Positions 1 to 11,473 of a DNA stretch of 64,000 nucleotides are shown one piece after another. Source of the stretch: an uncultured Collinsella sp. GTDB taxonomy: Bacteria > Actinomycetota > Coriobacteriia > Coriobacteriales > Coriobacteriaceae. Both the position numbers and the translations under genes were made by a program. Location: positions 1 to 64,000 of the forward strand of contig URKG01000005.1 of NCBI GenBank assembly GCA_900548265.1, in the 5' to 3' direction. Below the pieces are notes generated by a model that did not search any database, was not told the DNA's origin, and was given only the letters and a program-made list of their open reading frames with translations. Numbering within the stretch: the first letter of the stretch is position 1; every line of letters begins with the position of its first letter.

Positions 1-36
1 CGGGGTCGCCCTTGTTGAGCTGCTTATGTTTAGCTG

Positions 37-2283
<2,247 letters not shown>

Positions 2284-2385
2284 TGTTCTCCTTTACCCCA
2301 CAGGCCCCTTGCCTGCGGGCTTCTCATGTGACGCGGGCCCCCTGCCCCCGCCACGCTTCAGAGCGTGATTGTTCACGCCCTTACA

Positions 2386-2419
2386 CAAAAAGAGCGCCCC
2401 GCTGCGCAGGACGCTCTTA
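2386..2419 (-). terminator. Rho-independent terminator of rpsO
   Basis: On the minus strand an AAGAGCGTCC / GGGGCGCTCTT stem is followed by TTTTTG. It lies just past the rpsO stop codon and before pnp, so pnp is reached by read-through or by its own promoter. Confidence 0.8.
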
Positions 2420-2434
2420 GCATGTACAAATCCG

Positions 2435-2713
2435 TTACTGGATGTTGTCGCGGATGCCCAGAGCCTTGATGAGCTCACGGTACTCGACGATGTCGTTCTT
2501 CTTGATGTAGGAGAGAAGACGACGACGACGGCCGACGAGCATGAGCAGGCCACGACGGGTGTGGAAGTCCTTCTGGTGGGACTTCATGTGCTCGGTCAGC
2601 TCCTTGATGCGCTCGGACAGGATGGCGACCTGAACCTTGGGGTTACCGGTATCGACCGGGGAGTTACCGAACTGGGCGGTCAGCTCCGCCTTGCGCTCTT
2701 TGGAAACAGTCAT
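2435..2713 (-). CDS. rpsO: 30S ribosomal protein S15
   Basis: Small-subunit protein that binds 16S rRNA early and bridges to the 50S subunit. The 92-residue product is close to the family length of 89. It contains the typical LTEHMKSHQKDFHTRRGLL segment and ends IKALGIRDNIQ. The start chosen is MTVSKERK, preceded by AAAGGTG; the frame stays open further upstream, but that extension does not resemble S15. It is followed by its own terminator and then pnp. Confidence 0.97.
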   Translation of the reverse strand: MTVSKERKAELTAQFGNSPVDTGNPKVQVAILSERIKELTEHMKSHQKDFHTRRGLLMLVGRRRRLLSYIKKNDIVEYRELIKALGIRDNIQ

Positions 2714-2851
2714 TGTTTCACCTTTCGTTTCGCGTCGCCCGTGGACGACTCTATTCGCCTCGGACTGGGAAGCCGCCGGTGGAGCGAACATCCAAGGTCG
2801 AGGTACCAACAGGTCGGTATGTTACCACAAGCGGCGCGCGCCTGCGCATCA

Positions 2852-3601
2852 TCACCGACCCAACATGAATTCCATCGCACGGAGCCGCTGGTCGGTGTGC
2901 GTGGCGGCCCAAACATGCGAAAGCCCCAGCAAAAACGCGGCCGTATGCGGATCGATTCGCTCGGCCATGAGCTCATCGAACGTCATAGACATGAGGGCGC
3001 GAAGCCATGCAACCTCGCCGGTTGAGACCAACTCGGCGCCCGGAACGCTCGACGCGCATGAGCCACACATGAGGCCGCCAGCCTGGGGCGAAAAATACGA
3101 CAGCATGGGATCACCGCACGAGACGCAGGCCGAGAAATCGGGACGGTAACCAACGTGCGACAGCAGCTTAAAGACAAAGGCCGCCGCAAGCAAGTCCATA
3201 TGCGCCGAGTCGAGCCCGCTGCCGACAAGCGTGAGCGCGCGTTGCGTGATGGCAAAGGTAAATGGATCCTCGGCATCCTCGAACGAGCACACGCGCGCAA
3301 CTTCGGCAATCGCGCTGGCGGCACAGGTCGTCTCGTAGTCAGGAGCGGCACCAAGCGGCGCCTCCATAAGCTCCGCCTGAGAAACCACGTCGAGCGACCG
3401 TCCATGCGCGAGCAGCATATCAACGGTGCAGAAGAGCTCGCAGCGGGCCGCAAGGCGACCGCCAGGCTTACGTGCGCCCTTAGCCACGGCACGCACCTGC
3501 CGCCCCCGTTCGTCGAGCATCGTCAAGATCAGGTCGGTTTCCTTGAGCTTCGTCTTATCGAGGACGAGCACCTTTGTGCGATATGTGCGAGAGCCTGCCA
3601 T
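2852..3601 (-). CDS. recO: DNA repair protein RecO
   Basis: Recombination mediator that, with RecR, loads RecA onto single-stranded DNA coated by SSB. The 249-residue product begins with an OB-fold (TKVLVLDKTKLKETDLILTM) and carries a zinc-finger-like CVSCGDP...CGSC pair near residues 160-185. Length is typical. It starts 12 nt downstream of the era stop codon, the common era-recO arrangement, so it is probably cotranscribed with era. Confidence 0.93.
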   Translation of the reverse strand: MAGSRTYRTKVLVLDKTKLKETDLILTMLDERGRQVRAVAKGARKPGGRLAARCELFCTVDMLLAHGRSLDVVSQAELMEAPLGAAPDYETTCAASAIAEVARVCSFEDAEDPFTFAITQRALTLVGSGLDSAHMDLLAAAFVFKLLSHVGYRPDFSACVSCGDPMLSYFSPQAGGLMCGSCASSVPGAELVSTGEVAWLRALMSMTFDELMAERIDPHTAAFLLGLSHVWAATHTDQRLRAMEFMLGR

Positions 3602-3613
3602 GAACGCCGAGGC

Positions 3614-4684
3614 TTAATCTTCGGCGTTATAGCCAAAACGGCGGATCTGTGCCTCGTCATCGCGCCAGCCGGCCTTGACCTTCACGTCGAGCTCCAAAAA
3701 GACCTGAGTGCCAAAAATGCGCTCAAGATCGCGACGAGCATCGATGCCGATATGCTTGATCATCTCGCCGCCCTTGCCGATGATGATGCCCTTCTGCCCC
3801 TCACGCTCGACGTAAATCGTGGCGTGCACGCGCAGGACCTTCTTAGTCTGCTCGAGCGCGTCACAGATGACGCCCACGGAGTGAGGGATCTCGTCGCGGG
3901 TGCGACGCAGGACCTTCTCGCGCACAAACTCAGCCACGAGGGTCTCGTCGGACGCGTCGGTGCCCATGTCCTCGGGGAACCAGCGCGGGCCCTCGGGCAA
4001 AAAGCGAGCGACGGTCTCGATAAACGTATCGACGTTGAAGTTCTTGACCGACGACGTCACGATCTCGTCGTCGTATTCCATAAACTCGTGAGCGGCCTTG
4101 AGCTGCTCCATAACCTGGGCGGGATCGGCCTCGTCGGCCTTCGTGAGCACCAGAACCTTCTTGCAGCGGGCATTCTTGACGCGCTCAGCGACCCAAGCGT
4201 CTCCCCTGCCGATCGGCTTGGTGGCATCAATCAAAAACGCGACGACGTCTACGTCATTGAGCTCAAACAGGGCACTCTTATTAAGCTCGGAGCCCAGGCC
4301 GTCCTTGGGCTTGTGGATACCCGGCGTGTCAACGAAGACCAGCTGGTAGCCGGGGCGGTTGACCACGGCGCGCATACGGCGGCGGGTCGTCTGGGCAACC
4401 GGAGAGGTAATGGCGACCTTCTTGCCGTAACAGGCGTTGAGCAGCGTGGACTTGCCGGCGTTGGGACGACCGACCAGGGCCACAAAGCCGCTGCGGAAAC
4501 CAGGTTCCACGTCGCCAAAGCCCGCGAGGCTCTCATCCTCGTCGCACAGGGCATCGAGTTCCTCGTCGCTCATACCCTCAAACGGGTCGAACTCCTCGAC
4601 CTCGTCAAACGAATCGGCACCTTCAGCCTCGTCCAGGACCTCGTCATCCAAAACTTCACCGGTAGGCTGCATATTGTCGGACAT
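3614..4684 (-). CDS. era: GTPase Era
   Basis: Essential GTPase that binds the 3' end of 16S rRNA and acts in 30S maturation. G1 is GRPNAGKST at residues 72-80, followed by the DTPG switch region, TKAD, and a C-terminal KH domain (GIIIGKGGEMIKHIG). Family members are usually about 300 residues; this one has 356. The excess is an acidic N-terminal extension of about 62 residues in which 25 of the first 60 are Asp or Glu. The ATG at 4684 is the supported start, although an internal start without the tail cannot be excluded. Neighbours dgkA and ybeY upstream and recO downstream form the usual era cluster. Confidence 0.95.
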   Translation of the reverse strand: MSDNMQPTGEVLDDEVLDEAEGADSFDEVEEFDPFEGMSDEELDALCDEDESLAGFGDVEPGFRSGFVALVGRPNAGKSTLLNACYGKKVAITSPVAQTTRRRMRAVVNRPGYQLVFVDTPGIHKPKDGLGSELNKSALFELNDVDVVAFLIDATKPIGRGDAWVAERVKNARCKKVLVLTKADEADPAQVMEQLKAAHEFMEYDDEIVTSSVKNFNVDTFIETVARFLPEGPRWFPEDMGTDASDETLVAEFVREKVLRRTRDEIPHSVGVICDALEQTKKVLRVHATIYVEREGQKGIIIGKGGEMIKHIGIDARRDLERIFGTQVFLELDVKVKAGWRDDEAQIRRFGYNAED

Positions 4685-4696
4685 GGGAATCCCTTT

Positions 4697-5074
4697 CTAA
4701 ATAAAGTCGAGCGCGTGAGCAAAGACAAGCAAGCCCACGATCGCGGCGGTAATGGAAAGAACGTATACAGAGGCAGCGGCGATATCCTTCGCGCGCTTGG
4801 CCAGCGGATGGAGCTCCTGGGTCGCTAGGTCGACGATAGCCTCCATAGCGGTGTTGCACAGCTCGCCGTGAATCACCAGGCCACAACAGATGATAATCGT
4901 GGCCCACTCGGCAATGTCAAGGCCCACGATACAGCCGGCAATGACGGTGCACACGCCCGCCAAGAGCATGACCTTAATGTTGCGCTCGGTCTTGACGGCG
5001 GTGACGAAGCCCTCCATGGCGTAGGAAAACGACTTTAAGAAGGACGGATGGTCCTTGTTCGATCCGGGAATCAT
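4697..5074 (-). CDS. dgkA: Diacylglycerol kinase, integral membrane type
   Basis: Small membrane kinase that phosphorylates diacylglycerol or undecaprenol to recycle lipid carriers. The 125-residue product has three hydrophobic segments and the family signature around GELCNTAMEAIVDL. In Gram-positive bacteria this family is mainly an undecaprenol kinase; which substrate is used here cannot be read from sequence. It sits between ybeY and era with 9- and 12-nt gaps, so it is in the same operon. Confidence 0.9.
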   Translation of the reverse strand: MIPGSNKDHPSFLKSFSYAMEGFVTAVKTERNIKVMLLAGVCTVIAGCIVGLDIAEWATIIICCGLVIHGELCNTAMEAIVDLATQELHPLAKRAKDIAAASVYVLSITAAIVGLLVFAHALDFI

Positions 5075-5083
5075 AGACGGCTC

Positions 5084-5593
5084 CTAGTCGTGGGCGTGGT
5101 TGGTGATGGGGCCGACGTGGACTAGCTTGGGGTCCTCGCCGCGCTCGAGCGCCAGATCGCGCAGGATGGCGTCCTCGCGGGCCTCCATGACCTCGGCCTC
5201 GTCGTCCTCGATATGGTCATAGCCCAGCAGGTGCAGCATGCCGTGTACGAGCATCAGACGACACTCGTCAGCGGGGCTATTGCCAAAACCGGGGGCCTGA
5301 CGGGCAATAACCTGCGGGGCCAAGATGATATCGCCGAGCTCGAGCGTCTCGTCGGCGGGAATATCCTCGTCAAAGGCCGAGTCGCATTCAAACGAGAGCA
5401 CATCGGTGGTGCGGTCGATACCGCGCCACTCGTGGTTGAGCTCGTGCATCTCGTCCTCGTCGACATACGAAAGGGAAATCTCGACTTCACGCTCAACGTC
5501 CTCGGCGGCAAGCACGACCTCGCAGATGTGCTCCACCTCCTGCGCGTCGAGCAGCGTATCGAGCTCGGCATCGTTGCTGATCAATACACTCAA
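5084..5593 (-). CDS. ybeY: Endoribonuclease YbeY (rRNA maturation factor)
   Basis: Zinc-dependent endoribonuclease involved in 16S rRNA 3'-end maturation and ribosome quality control. The 169-residue product carries the metal-binding motif HGMLHLLGYDH near residue 130. The start is TTG at 5593, preceded by AAAGGAG at good spacing. It overlaps the phoH stop by 4 nt (TTGA), indicating translational coupling to phoH, a near-universal gene pair. Confidence 0.95.
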   Translation of the reverse strand: MSVLISNDAELDTLLDAQEVEHICEVVLAAEDVEREVEISLSYVDEDEMHELNHEWRGIDRTTDVLSFECDSAFDEDIPADETLELGDIILAPQVIARQAPGFGNSPADECRLMLVHGMLHLLGYDHIEDDEAEVMEAREDAILRDLALERGEDPKLVHVGPITNHAHD

Positions 5594-6576
5594 CGGGACT
5601 CCTTTCGGTCGCGCGAGCGCTGCTCACGCACGTCATCATAAGTATCGTATGCCTCGACGATACGTCCCACCAAGGCATGGCGCACCACGTCGGCACGCTC
5701 GAGGTGCGAAAATGCGACATCATCGACACGGCCCAAAATCTTCTCGACATCCGCCAAGCCACCACGACGACCCACCAGGTCACGCTGGCTCAGGTCGCCG
5801 GTAATCACGAACTTGGAGTTGAAGCCCAGGCGCGTCAGGAACATCTTCATCTGCTCGGGCGTGGTATTTTGTGCCTCGTCGAGCACCACGAAGGCATCAC
5901 TCAGCGTGCGGCCGCGCATGTAGGCAAGCGGGGCGATCTCGATCACGCCGCGCTCCATAAGCTCATCGGTGCGCTCGCGATCCATCATGTCAAAAAGGGC
6001 GTCGTAAAGCGGACGCATGTAGGGATCGATCTTTTCCTCGAGGGTGCCGGGCAAAAAGCCCAGATTCTCCCCCGCCTCGACAACCGGACGCGTCAAGATC
6101 AGACGGCCCACCTCGTGACGCTTGAGCGCGGCAACGGCGAGCGCCATAGCCAGATAGGTCTTACCGGTACCGGCAGGACCCAGGCCAAACGTGATGGTAT
6201 GCGTGCGGATGGCATCCACATAGCGCTTTTGGCCGAGCGTCTTGGGGCGAATGACGCGGCCGCGATACGAAAGCAGCACGTCATCGCGAAGCGACGTAGC
6301 CTCGTGCTCACCGTCGCGCAAGACGGCCAGGCAGCGAGAGACATCGTCGGCAGACAGCGTGCGCCCGGCGGCCGCCTCGCGAAAAGCGTGCTCGAAAAAG
6401 CGCGCCACGAGTTCGACCTCGTCCGGGTCGCCGCTCACGGAGATGCTATCGCCACGGGCGACCACATGAGCGCGAACCAAACTCTCGAGCGCACGAAGGA
6501 CGCCGTCGCCGGCGCCCAAAACGCGCGAGGGATCAATCCCCTCGGGAACGGTAAGTCTAATCTTCGAGGCTTCCAT
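5590..6576 (-). CDS. phoH: PhoH-like ATPase
   Basis: P-loop ATPase of the PhoH family. Its genomic linkage to ybeY suggests a role in RNA processing, but its biochemical role is not settled. Walker A is GPAGTGKT and Walker B is FVVLDEAQN. The start chosen is MEASKIRLTV, with GGGAGG 4 nt upstream; the frame is open further upstream inside mtaB, but that part has no similarity. The gene overlaps the end of mtaB by 20 nt. The product is 328 residues, the usual size. Confidence 0.93.
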   Translation of the reverse strand: MEASKIRLTVPEGIDPSRVLGAGDGVLRALESLVRAHVVARGDSISVSGDPDEVELVARFFEHAFREAAAGRTLSADDVSRCLAVLRDGEHEATSLRDDVLLSYRGRVIRPKTLGQKRYVDAIRTHTITFGLGPAGTGKTYLAMALAVAALKRHEVGRLILTRPVVEAGENLGFLPGTLEEKIDPYMRPLYDALFDMMDRERTDELMERGVIEIAPLAYMRGRTLSDAFVVLDEAQNTTPEQMKMFLTRLGFNSKFVITGDLSQRDLVGRRGGLADVEKILGRVDDVAFSHLERADVVRHALVGRIVEAYDTYDDVREQRSRDRKESR

Positions 6577-7849
6577 GAACCTCCCTGCGTGCATGGACCA
6601 AGCCGGAATCATCGACTCCGATGATAGCAACATCGAGCAGGCACGGGGCTGTAAGTCCACAGGTATCGTCAAGACGGGCATGATGGAACGAGCCGAGCGT
6701 CAGGTTGTCGCCATACTCGAGCACGGCACGCTCGACCGTGCCCACGCGACGACGAGCGTCGGCAATAGCGAGCTCCTGTGCGGCGGCCCGCATACGGCGG
6801 CTGCGCTCGGCCATAACCTCGGGTGGCACCTGGTCGGGCATGTCGGCAGCAAGGGTACCGGGACGCTTGCTGTAGCGGAACACGTGCATACGCGAGAAAC
6901 CCACACGGCGGCACAGCGCCAGCGATTCATCGAACTCCTCGTCCGTCTCACCAGGAAAACCGACGATGACATCGCACGAAAGGGACGCCTGGGGCAAGAT
7001 GGCGCGAATCATACGCACCGTGTCCTCAAAGGCCTTCGCACTATAGGGACGGCCCATGCGATGCAGGGTCGCCGTGCAGCCGGACTGCACGGGCAGGTGC
7101 AAAAACGGGGCGATACGCTGCGGATAGCGCGCCATAACCTTAAGCAGGCGCTCAGAGATATCCATGGGCTCGACCGAGGAAATGCGCACATGCGGGATAG
7201 ACGTGCGCTCCATGATGGCCTCGAGCAGCTCATCGATTTCGACATGCTCGTCGGTCGCGCTCTTGCCATCGTAGGCGCCCAGGTTCACACCGGTCAGCAC
7301 CACCTCGGGCACGCCGGCCTCCTGGGCCTCGCGAACTTGCTCGAGTACGGACTCAACGGGCACGGAGCGCTCGGGGCCGCGTGCCTTCCACACAATGCAA
7401 TAGGTGCAGCGATGGTTGCAGCCGTCCTGAATCTTCACGCCCAGGCGAGAGCGACCGAGCGCATCGACCACCTCGCCATCGCTGCAGGCGGGAACGCTAT
7501 CGGATTCGACACCCAGCACCTCGCAGACGCGCTCGGCGACGTCAATCTTGGACGGCTCGGCGATCACGCGATCGGAGAGCTCCAGCAACTCCTCGGGATG
7601 CAGGTTGACGACGCAGCCGGTTACGACCACGTAAGGCTCGCCCGGATAGGCCAGCGCATGACGGACGGCCTTACGGGTCTTGGCCTCGGCCTCGCCCGTA
7701 ACGGCACAAGTGTTAATGACGATCAAATCGGCATCCTGGGGCTCCACAATAGCAAAGCCCAGGCGCATAAGATCGGCAGTGATACGGTCAGACTCAACCC
7801 GGTTGACACGGCAGCCGAGGTTGACGACGGAAATATGGGGTGCGAGCAC
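6557..7849 (-). CDS. mtaB: tRNA (t6A37)-C2 methylthiotransferase MtaB
   Basis: Radical-SAM enzyme that converts t6A37 to ms2t6A in ANN-decoding tRNAs. The 430-residue product has an N-terminal UPF0004 domain (NLGCRVNRVESD), the radical-SAM cysteine triad CNHRCTYC and a C-terminal TRAM-like segment. The NLGCRVN motif places it in the MtaB rather than the MiaB or RimO subgroup. GTG start with AAGGAG upstream. It lies between dnaJ and phoH, all on the same strand with short gaps. Confidence 0.92.
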   Translation of the reverse strand: MLAPHISVVNLGCRVNRVESDRITADLMRLGFAIVEPQDADLIVINTCAVTGEAEAKTRKAVRHALAYPGEPYVVVTGCVVNLHPEELLELSDRVIAEPSKIDVAERVCEVLGVESDSVPACSDGEVVDALGRSRLGVKIQDGCNHRCTYCIVWKARGPERSVPVESVLEQVREAQEAGVPEVVLTGVNLGAYDGKSATDEHVEIDELLEAIMERTSIPHVRISSVEPMDISERLLKVMARYPQRIAPFLHLPVQSGCTATLHRMGRPYSAKAFEDTVRMIRAILPQASLSCDVIVGFPGETDEEFDESLALCRRVGFSRMHVFRYSKRPGTLAADMPDQVPPEVMAERSRRMRAAAQELAIADARRRVGTVERAVLEYGDNLTLGSFHHARLDDTCGLTAPCLLDVAIIGVDDSGLVHARREVHGSLED

Positions 7850-7858
7850 GCGGGCTCC

Positions 7859-8995
7859 TTAATCGAGGATATCGTCGAGGGCACTCTTGATACGGTCGGT
7901 CACCGACTTCTTACCGGAAGCGACGTCATCGCCCATCTCATCGGCAAAAGCACGGAGCAGCTCGCGCTGCTTATTGGAAAGATTGGTGGGAACGACCACG
8001 CGCAGCTGCACGATCAGGCGGCCACGCGAACCGCCACCGCCGATACGCGGCATGCCGTAATTGTTGACGCTCACGGTGTCACCGTACTGGGCGCCGGCGG
8101 GAACCGCCACCTTGACGACCTCGTCAGGCATAATGCCATCAACCTCGATCTCGCAACCGAGCGCGGCCTGCGCAATCGAGATATCGCTCACCAGATACAG
8201 GTCATCGCCATTACGCTTAAAACGCTCGTGGTCGGCGACACGCACGTTGACGATCAGGTCGCCCGACGGCTCGCCACGAAGGCCGGCCTCGCCAAAACCG
8301 CTCACGCGCAGCTGGCGACCGGTCGAAACACCGGCGGGAATATCGATGTCAATCTTTTCGTGAGAAGGCGTGCGGCCCTGGCCATCACAGGTCTCGCAGG
8401 GATGATCGATAACCGTGCCTTCGCCGTGGCAGTCGGGACAGGGCGAAGAGGACTGAACCTGGCCCAGGAAAGAACGCTGGACCGTCGTCACATAGCCTGT
8501 GCCGTGACAGCGGCTGCACTGCTTTTCGGTCGCGCCCTCGGACTTACCGGTACCATTGCAGTCCTCGCAAGGAGCAAGACGGTCGTAGCTGATCGTTTTT
8601 TTGCAGCCGAGCGCCGCCTCCTCGAGCGTCACCGAAAGGGAGATGGCCATATCGCGACCGCGACGGCTGCGAGCGCCACCACCGGCGCCACCGCCAAAGA
8701 ACGACGAGAACAGGTCGTCCATGCCCATGCCACCAAAGATATCGTTGATGTCGACATAGCCAGAGCCACCGGGGCCGTCCGCGGTGCCGTAACGGTCGTA
8801 GTTAGCACGCTTCTGCTCGTCGGAAAGAACGGAATAGGCCTCGTTGAGCTCTTTGAACTTGGCCTCGGCCTCGGGGTCGTCCGAAACATCCGGGTGTACC
8901 GTACGGGCTTTCTTTAGAAACGCGCGCTTAATCGTCCGCGCGTCGGCATCCTTGTCAACGCCAAGTACCTCGTAGTAATCCCTATTTTCCGACAC
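7859..8995 (-). CDS. dnaJ: Chaperone protein DnaJ (canonical type I)
   Basis: Co-chaperone that delivers unfolded proteins to DnaK and stimulates its ATPase. About 378 residues with all type-I parts: J domain with HPD, a Gly/Phe-rich linker, four zinc-binding repeats (CEDCNGTG, CSRCHGTG, CPDCHGEG, CETCDGQG) and both C-terminal substrate-binding domains. The start is GTG at 8995 (VSENRDYY), with GGAAGG 8 nt upstream. It follows a second dnaJ-like gene after an 81-nt gap. No dnaK, grpE or hrcA is adjacent. Confidence 0.94.
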   Translation of the reverse strand: MSENRDYYEVLGVDKDADARTIKRAFLKKARTVHPDVSDDPEAEAKFKELNEAYSVLSDEQKRANYDRYGTADGPGGSGYVDINDIFGGMGMDDLFSSFFGGGAGGGARSRRGRDMAISLSVTLEEAALGCKKTISYDRLAPCEDCNGTGKSEGATEKQCSRCHGTGYVTTVQRSFLGQVQSSSPCPDCHGEGTVIDHPCETCDGQGRTPSHEKIDIDIPAGVSTGRQLRVSGFGEAGLRGEPSGDLIVNVRVADHERFKRNGDDLYLVSDISIAQAALGCEIEVDGIMPDEVVKVAVPAGAQYGDTVSVNNYGMPRIGGGGSRGRLIVQLRVVVPTNLSNKQRELLRAFADEMGDDVASGKKSVTDRIKSALDDILD

Positions 8996-9076
8996 GACCG
9001 AATCCTTCCAACTTTCATTATTGTCACAGTGCGTCCTATACCCAAGCTGGGCCGGGCGCAAACAGAGGGTTTGATG

Positions 9077-10180
9077 TTATTGCATTCCGTACGGCGAAAG
9101 CACGGCCCGCTGTGAGCAGCTCGCGAACCAAACCGACACGAGCGCGAACATAAAACCGTTGGCAAATCCATTGGCAAACTGCATCGCACCGCGCTTCCAC
9201 CACAGCAGACTGCGATGAAGCACGCCGTCCGACAGCACCATGAACAAGCCCATGGCAAACGGGATGAAGCACATCATGGCAAAGGCGGAAAACACGCCCG
9301 AGATGGCCGACAGCACCAAAAACGGGGCGATGATACCCATGAGATAGAAGCCGGTGCGAGCCTTACCCTCCAGGCGCTCGGCCTCAACGTGCGCACGACC
9401 GACCAGGTCACCGCCCGAAGCGCCGTTCGTGCCGGCGTGGCCCATATTGGGGATGCGCACCTCGTCGCCATCATGCGTGCCGGCGGGAAACTCAATCGTC
9501 TGTTCGGAGGTCACACGGATACGGCCGCTGCCACCGCAATCGGGGCACGGGTCGGCAACGACCTTGCCGGAACCGCCGCACTCAGGACAAACCGTCTGGA
9601 ACGTGCCCGCACCAAACAGGAAGGACAGGTCGACATCGATATGGCCGCGACCACCGCAGCTCGGGCAGGTGTGGGCATGCTCTGACGAAACGGAGCCCGA
9701 TCCGCCACAATGTCCACAGGTGTCAAAGCGGGTGTAGCGAACGGTCTTGTGGGCACCGCTCTTGGCCTCCTTGGCGTCGAGCTTGATATCGACGACCACG
9801 TTGGCGCCACTCTCGGGATTGTAGGCCGCCTGGCCGCGACGGGGCTGGCCCCAGGCGCCCCCGAAGGGGAAACCGCCGTCAAAGGGATTGCCGTAACCGG
9901 CGCTGCCGGCATAGCCACCGCCATAGGGCGAAGCCGTCGGTGCACCGGCAAAGGGATTGCCCGACCGCATGGCGTCGTAACGCGCACGCTTCTGCTCGTC
10001 CGAGAGCACGGCGTAGGCCTCGGAAACCTCTTTAAACTTTTCCTCAGCATCCGGCTCTTTATTGACGTCCGGATGGAGCTTGCGGGCCTTTTGTTGGAAA
10101 GCCTTTTGAATATCACGCGAGGTGGCGTCCTTGGAGACGCCCAAAATCTCGTAGTAATCTTTTTCGTTCATCGTCGCCAT
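9077..10180 (-). CDS. DnaJ-like protein with C-terminal membrane domain
   Basis: Second J-domain protein, 367 residues. J domain at 5-72 with HPD at 36-38; Gly/Phe-rich region at about 74-112; four CXXCXGXG-type repeats at about 155-220 (CGHCGGSG, CPSCGGRG, CPECGGSG, CPDCGGSG); then only a short beta segment. From about residue 277 it becomes hydrophobic with two or three predicted membrane helices (277-298, 299-317, 338-355) in place of the second substrate-binding domain and dimerisation region. I infer a membrane-anchored co-chaperone. The start MATMNEKDYY is chosen because AGGAGGT precedes it by 8 nt. It lies directly upstream of the canonical dnaJ. Confidence 0.85.
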   Translation of the reverse strand: MATMNEKDYYEILGVSKDATSRDIQKAFQQKARKLHPDVNKEPDAEEKFKEVSEAYAVLSDEQKRARYDAMRSGNPFAGAPTASPYGGGYAGSAGYGNPFDGGFPFGGAWGQPRRGQAAYNPESGANVVVDIKLDAKEAKSGAHKTVRYTRFDTCGHCGGSGSVSSEHAHTCPSCGGRGHIDVDLSFLFGAGTFQTVCPECGGSGKVVADPCPDCGGSGRIRVTSEQTIEFPAGTHDGDEVRIPNMGHAGTNGASGGDLVGRAHVEAERLEGKARTGFYLMGIIAPFLVLSAISGVFSAFAMMCFIPFAMGLFMVLSDGVLHRSLLWWKRGAMQFANGFANGFMFALVSVWFASCSQRAVLSPYGMQ

Positions 10181-10238
10181 GCGCGGCAACCTCCTGCTCA
10201 CAGCAGCGTATATATTGCGGTAATTCTACCCGAGCGGC

Positions 10239-11471
10239 CTAGGCTAGACCCCAAAACAGCTCGAACAGCATATTTCCATCGAGCCAGCCCAGGTGTGTCG
10301 GCGCTAAACGGGCGCGGGCGCGACCTGCGATAACGTCTTTTGAGGTGACACACCCCACATGTCCTTCAGCATGATCGGGCACCCAAGCGGCAAGACCCAA
10401 TTCGAGCGCGCGATCGCAGGCAGCTGCCAGCTCGTCTGCAGCAATCACGCTTGCCGAGTGAACCAACAGTTCGGGCCCAATGCCGCGCGTCATGCGGCAG
10501 GCGAGCATCAAATCCTCGGCCGCCGCCTCGCGATGCGACAGGTACTCGGCCTCAAACGCTGTCGCGCCATCGTCACGTTGCACCAGTCGCACGCGGTGCG
10601 CATCGCCACGAGCGGGAACGTCAGGAAACAGCCCGGCCAAGCGATCGAAATCCTCGGTATCGAGCATACCCGCGGCAGAACGACCCAAACCCAGATAGCC
10701 CTGTCCGGTCCAATAGGCAATGTTGTGGGCGCATTCATGCCCATCGAGCGCGTAGCTCGCCACCTCATACGGATGGTAGCCCGCCGAACTCAGCCGCTCG
10801 CGCGCAACGTCCATGCATGCGGCTTGGAAATCCTCATCGGGCTCGAGCGACTCATCGCGGCACGCCATGCGATAGAGGGGCGTCCCCTCCTCGAGCGTGA
10901 GCGGGTAAACCGACACATGATGCGGAGCCGCCGTCAGCACGCCATCGAGCGTGCTCTTCCAACTTGCTGCAGTCTGTCCGGGAAGCCCACACATAAGATC
11001 GCACGACACGTCAAGCCCAGCGTTCTTGACCGTCGCAATGGCAGCGAGCGCCCGGTCGGCATCGTGAATACGGCCAATCGCAGCAAGCTCGGCGTTGTCG
11101 AGGGTTTGGACTCCCAGAGAAATGCGCGTGACGCCCACCCCGGCAAGCGCCGCGGTGAGCTGCGAAGTCAACGACTCAGGATTAGCCTCGCAGGTAAACT
11201 CAACGGGCTTGCACCACATGGAGATACGACGGGCAAGTTTCACCAGGCGCTCCCCCGCCAGCGACGGCGTGCCGCCGCCTACGTAGACCGTGCGGATCTG
11301 CCCGAGTGCCCCAGCGTTGCCAAAGGCATCGAGCCGCGCATACAGGTGCTCAAAATAGGCATCGAGCGCAGCGTCCAGGTCGCACGGCGCCACGCTTTGC
11401 GAGTCAAAGTCGCAATAGCGGCATTTTTGAGCGCAAAACGGCACGTGCACATACAGCGCGGTAACGGCCAC
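10239..11471 (-). CDS. hemW: Radical SAM protein HemW (heme chaperone family)
   Basis: Member of the HemN/HemW radical-SAM family. HemW proteins bind and transfer heme rather than oxidise coproporphyrinogen. The 410-residue product starts VAVTALYVHVPFC and has the CXXXCXXC cluster CAQKCRYC directly followed by DFDS, then GGGTPS. GTG start with GGAGG 7 nt upstream. It begins 2 nt after the dusB stop codon, so it is cotranscribed. Whether this organism makes heme cannot be told from the window. Confidence 0.88.
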   Translation of the reverse strand: MAVTALYVHVPFCAQKCRYCDFDSQSVAPCDLDAALDAYFEHLYARLDAFGNAGALGQIRTVYVGGGTPSLAGERLVKLARRISMWCKPVEFTCEANPESLTSQLTAALAGVGVTRISLGVQTLDNAELAAIGRIHDADRALAAIATVKNAGLDVSCDLMCGLPGQTAASWKSTLDGVLTAAPHHVSVYPLTLEEGTPLYRMACRDESLEPDEDFQAACMDVARERLSSAGYHPYEVASYALDGHECAHNIAYWTGQGYLGLGRSAAGMLDTEDFDRLAGLFPDVPARGDAHRVRLVQRDDGATAFEAEYLSHREAAAEDLMLACRMTRGIGPELLVHSASVIAADELAAACDRALELGLAAWVPDHAEGHVGCVTSKDVIAGRARARLAPTHLGWLDGNMLFELFWGLA

Positions 11472-11473
11472 CC

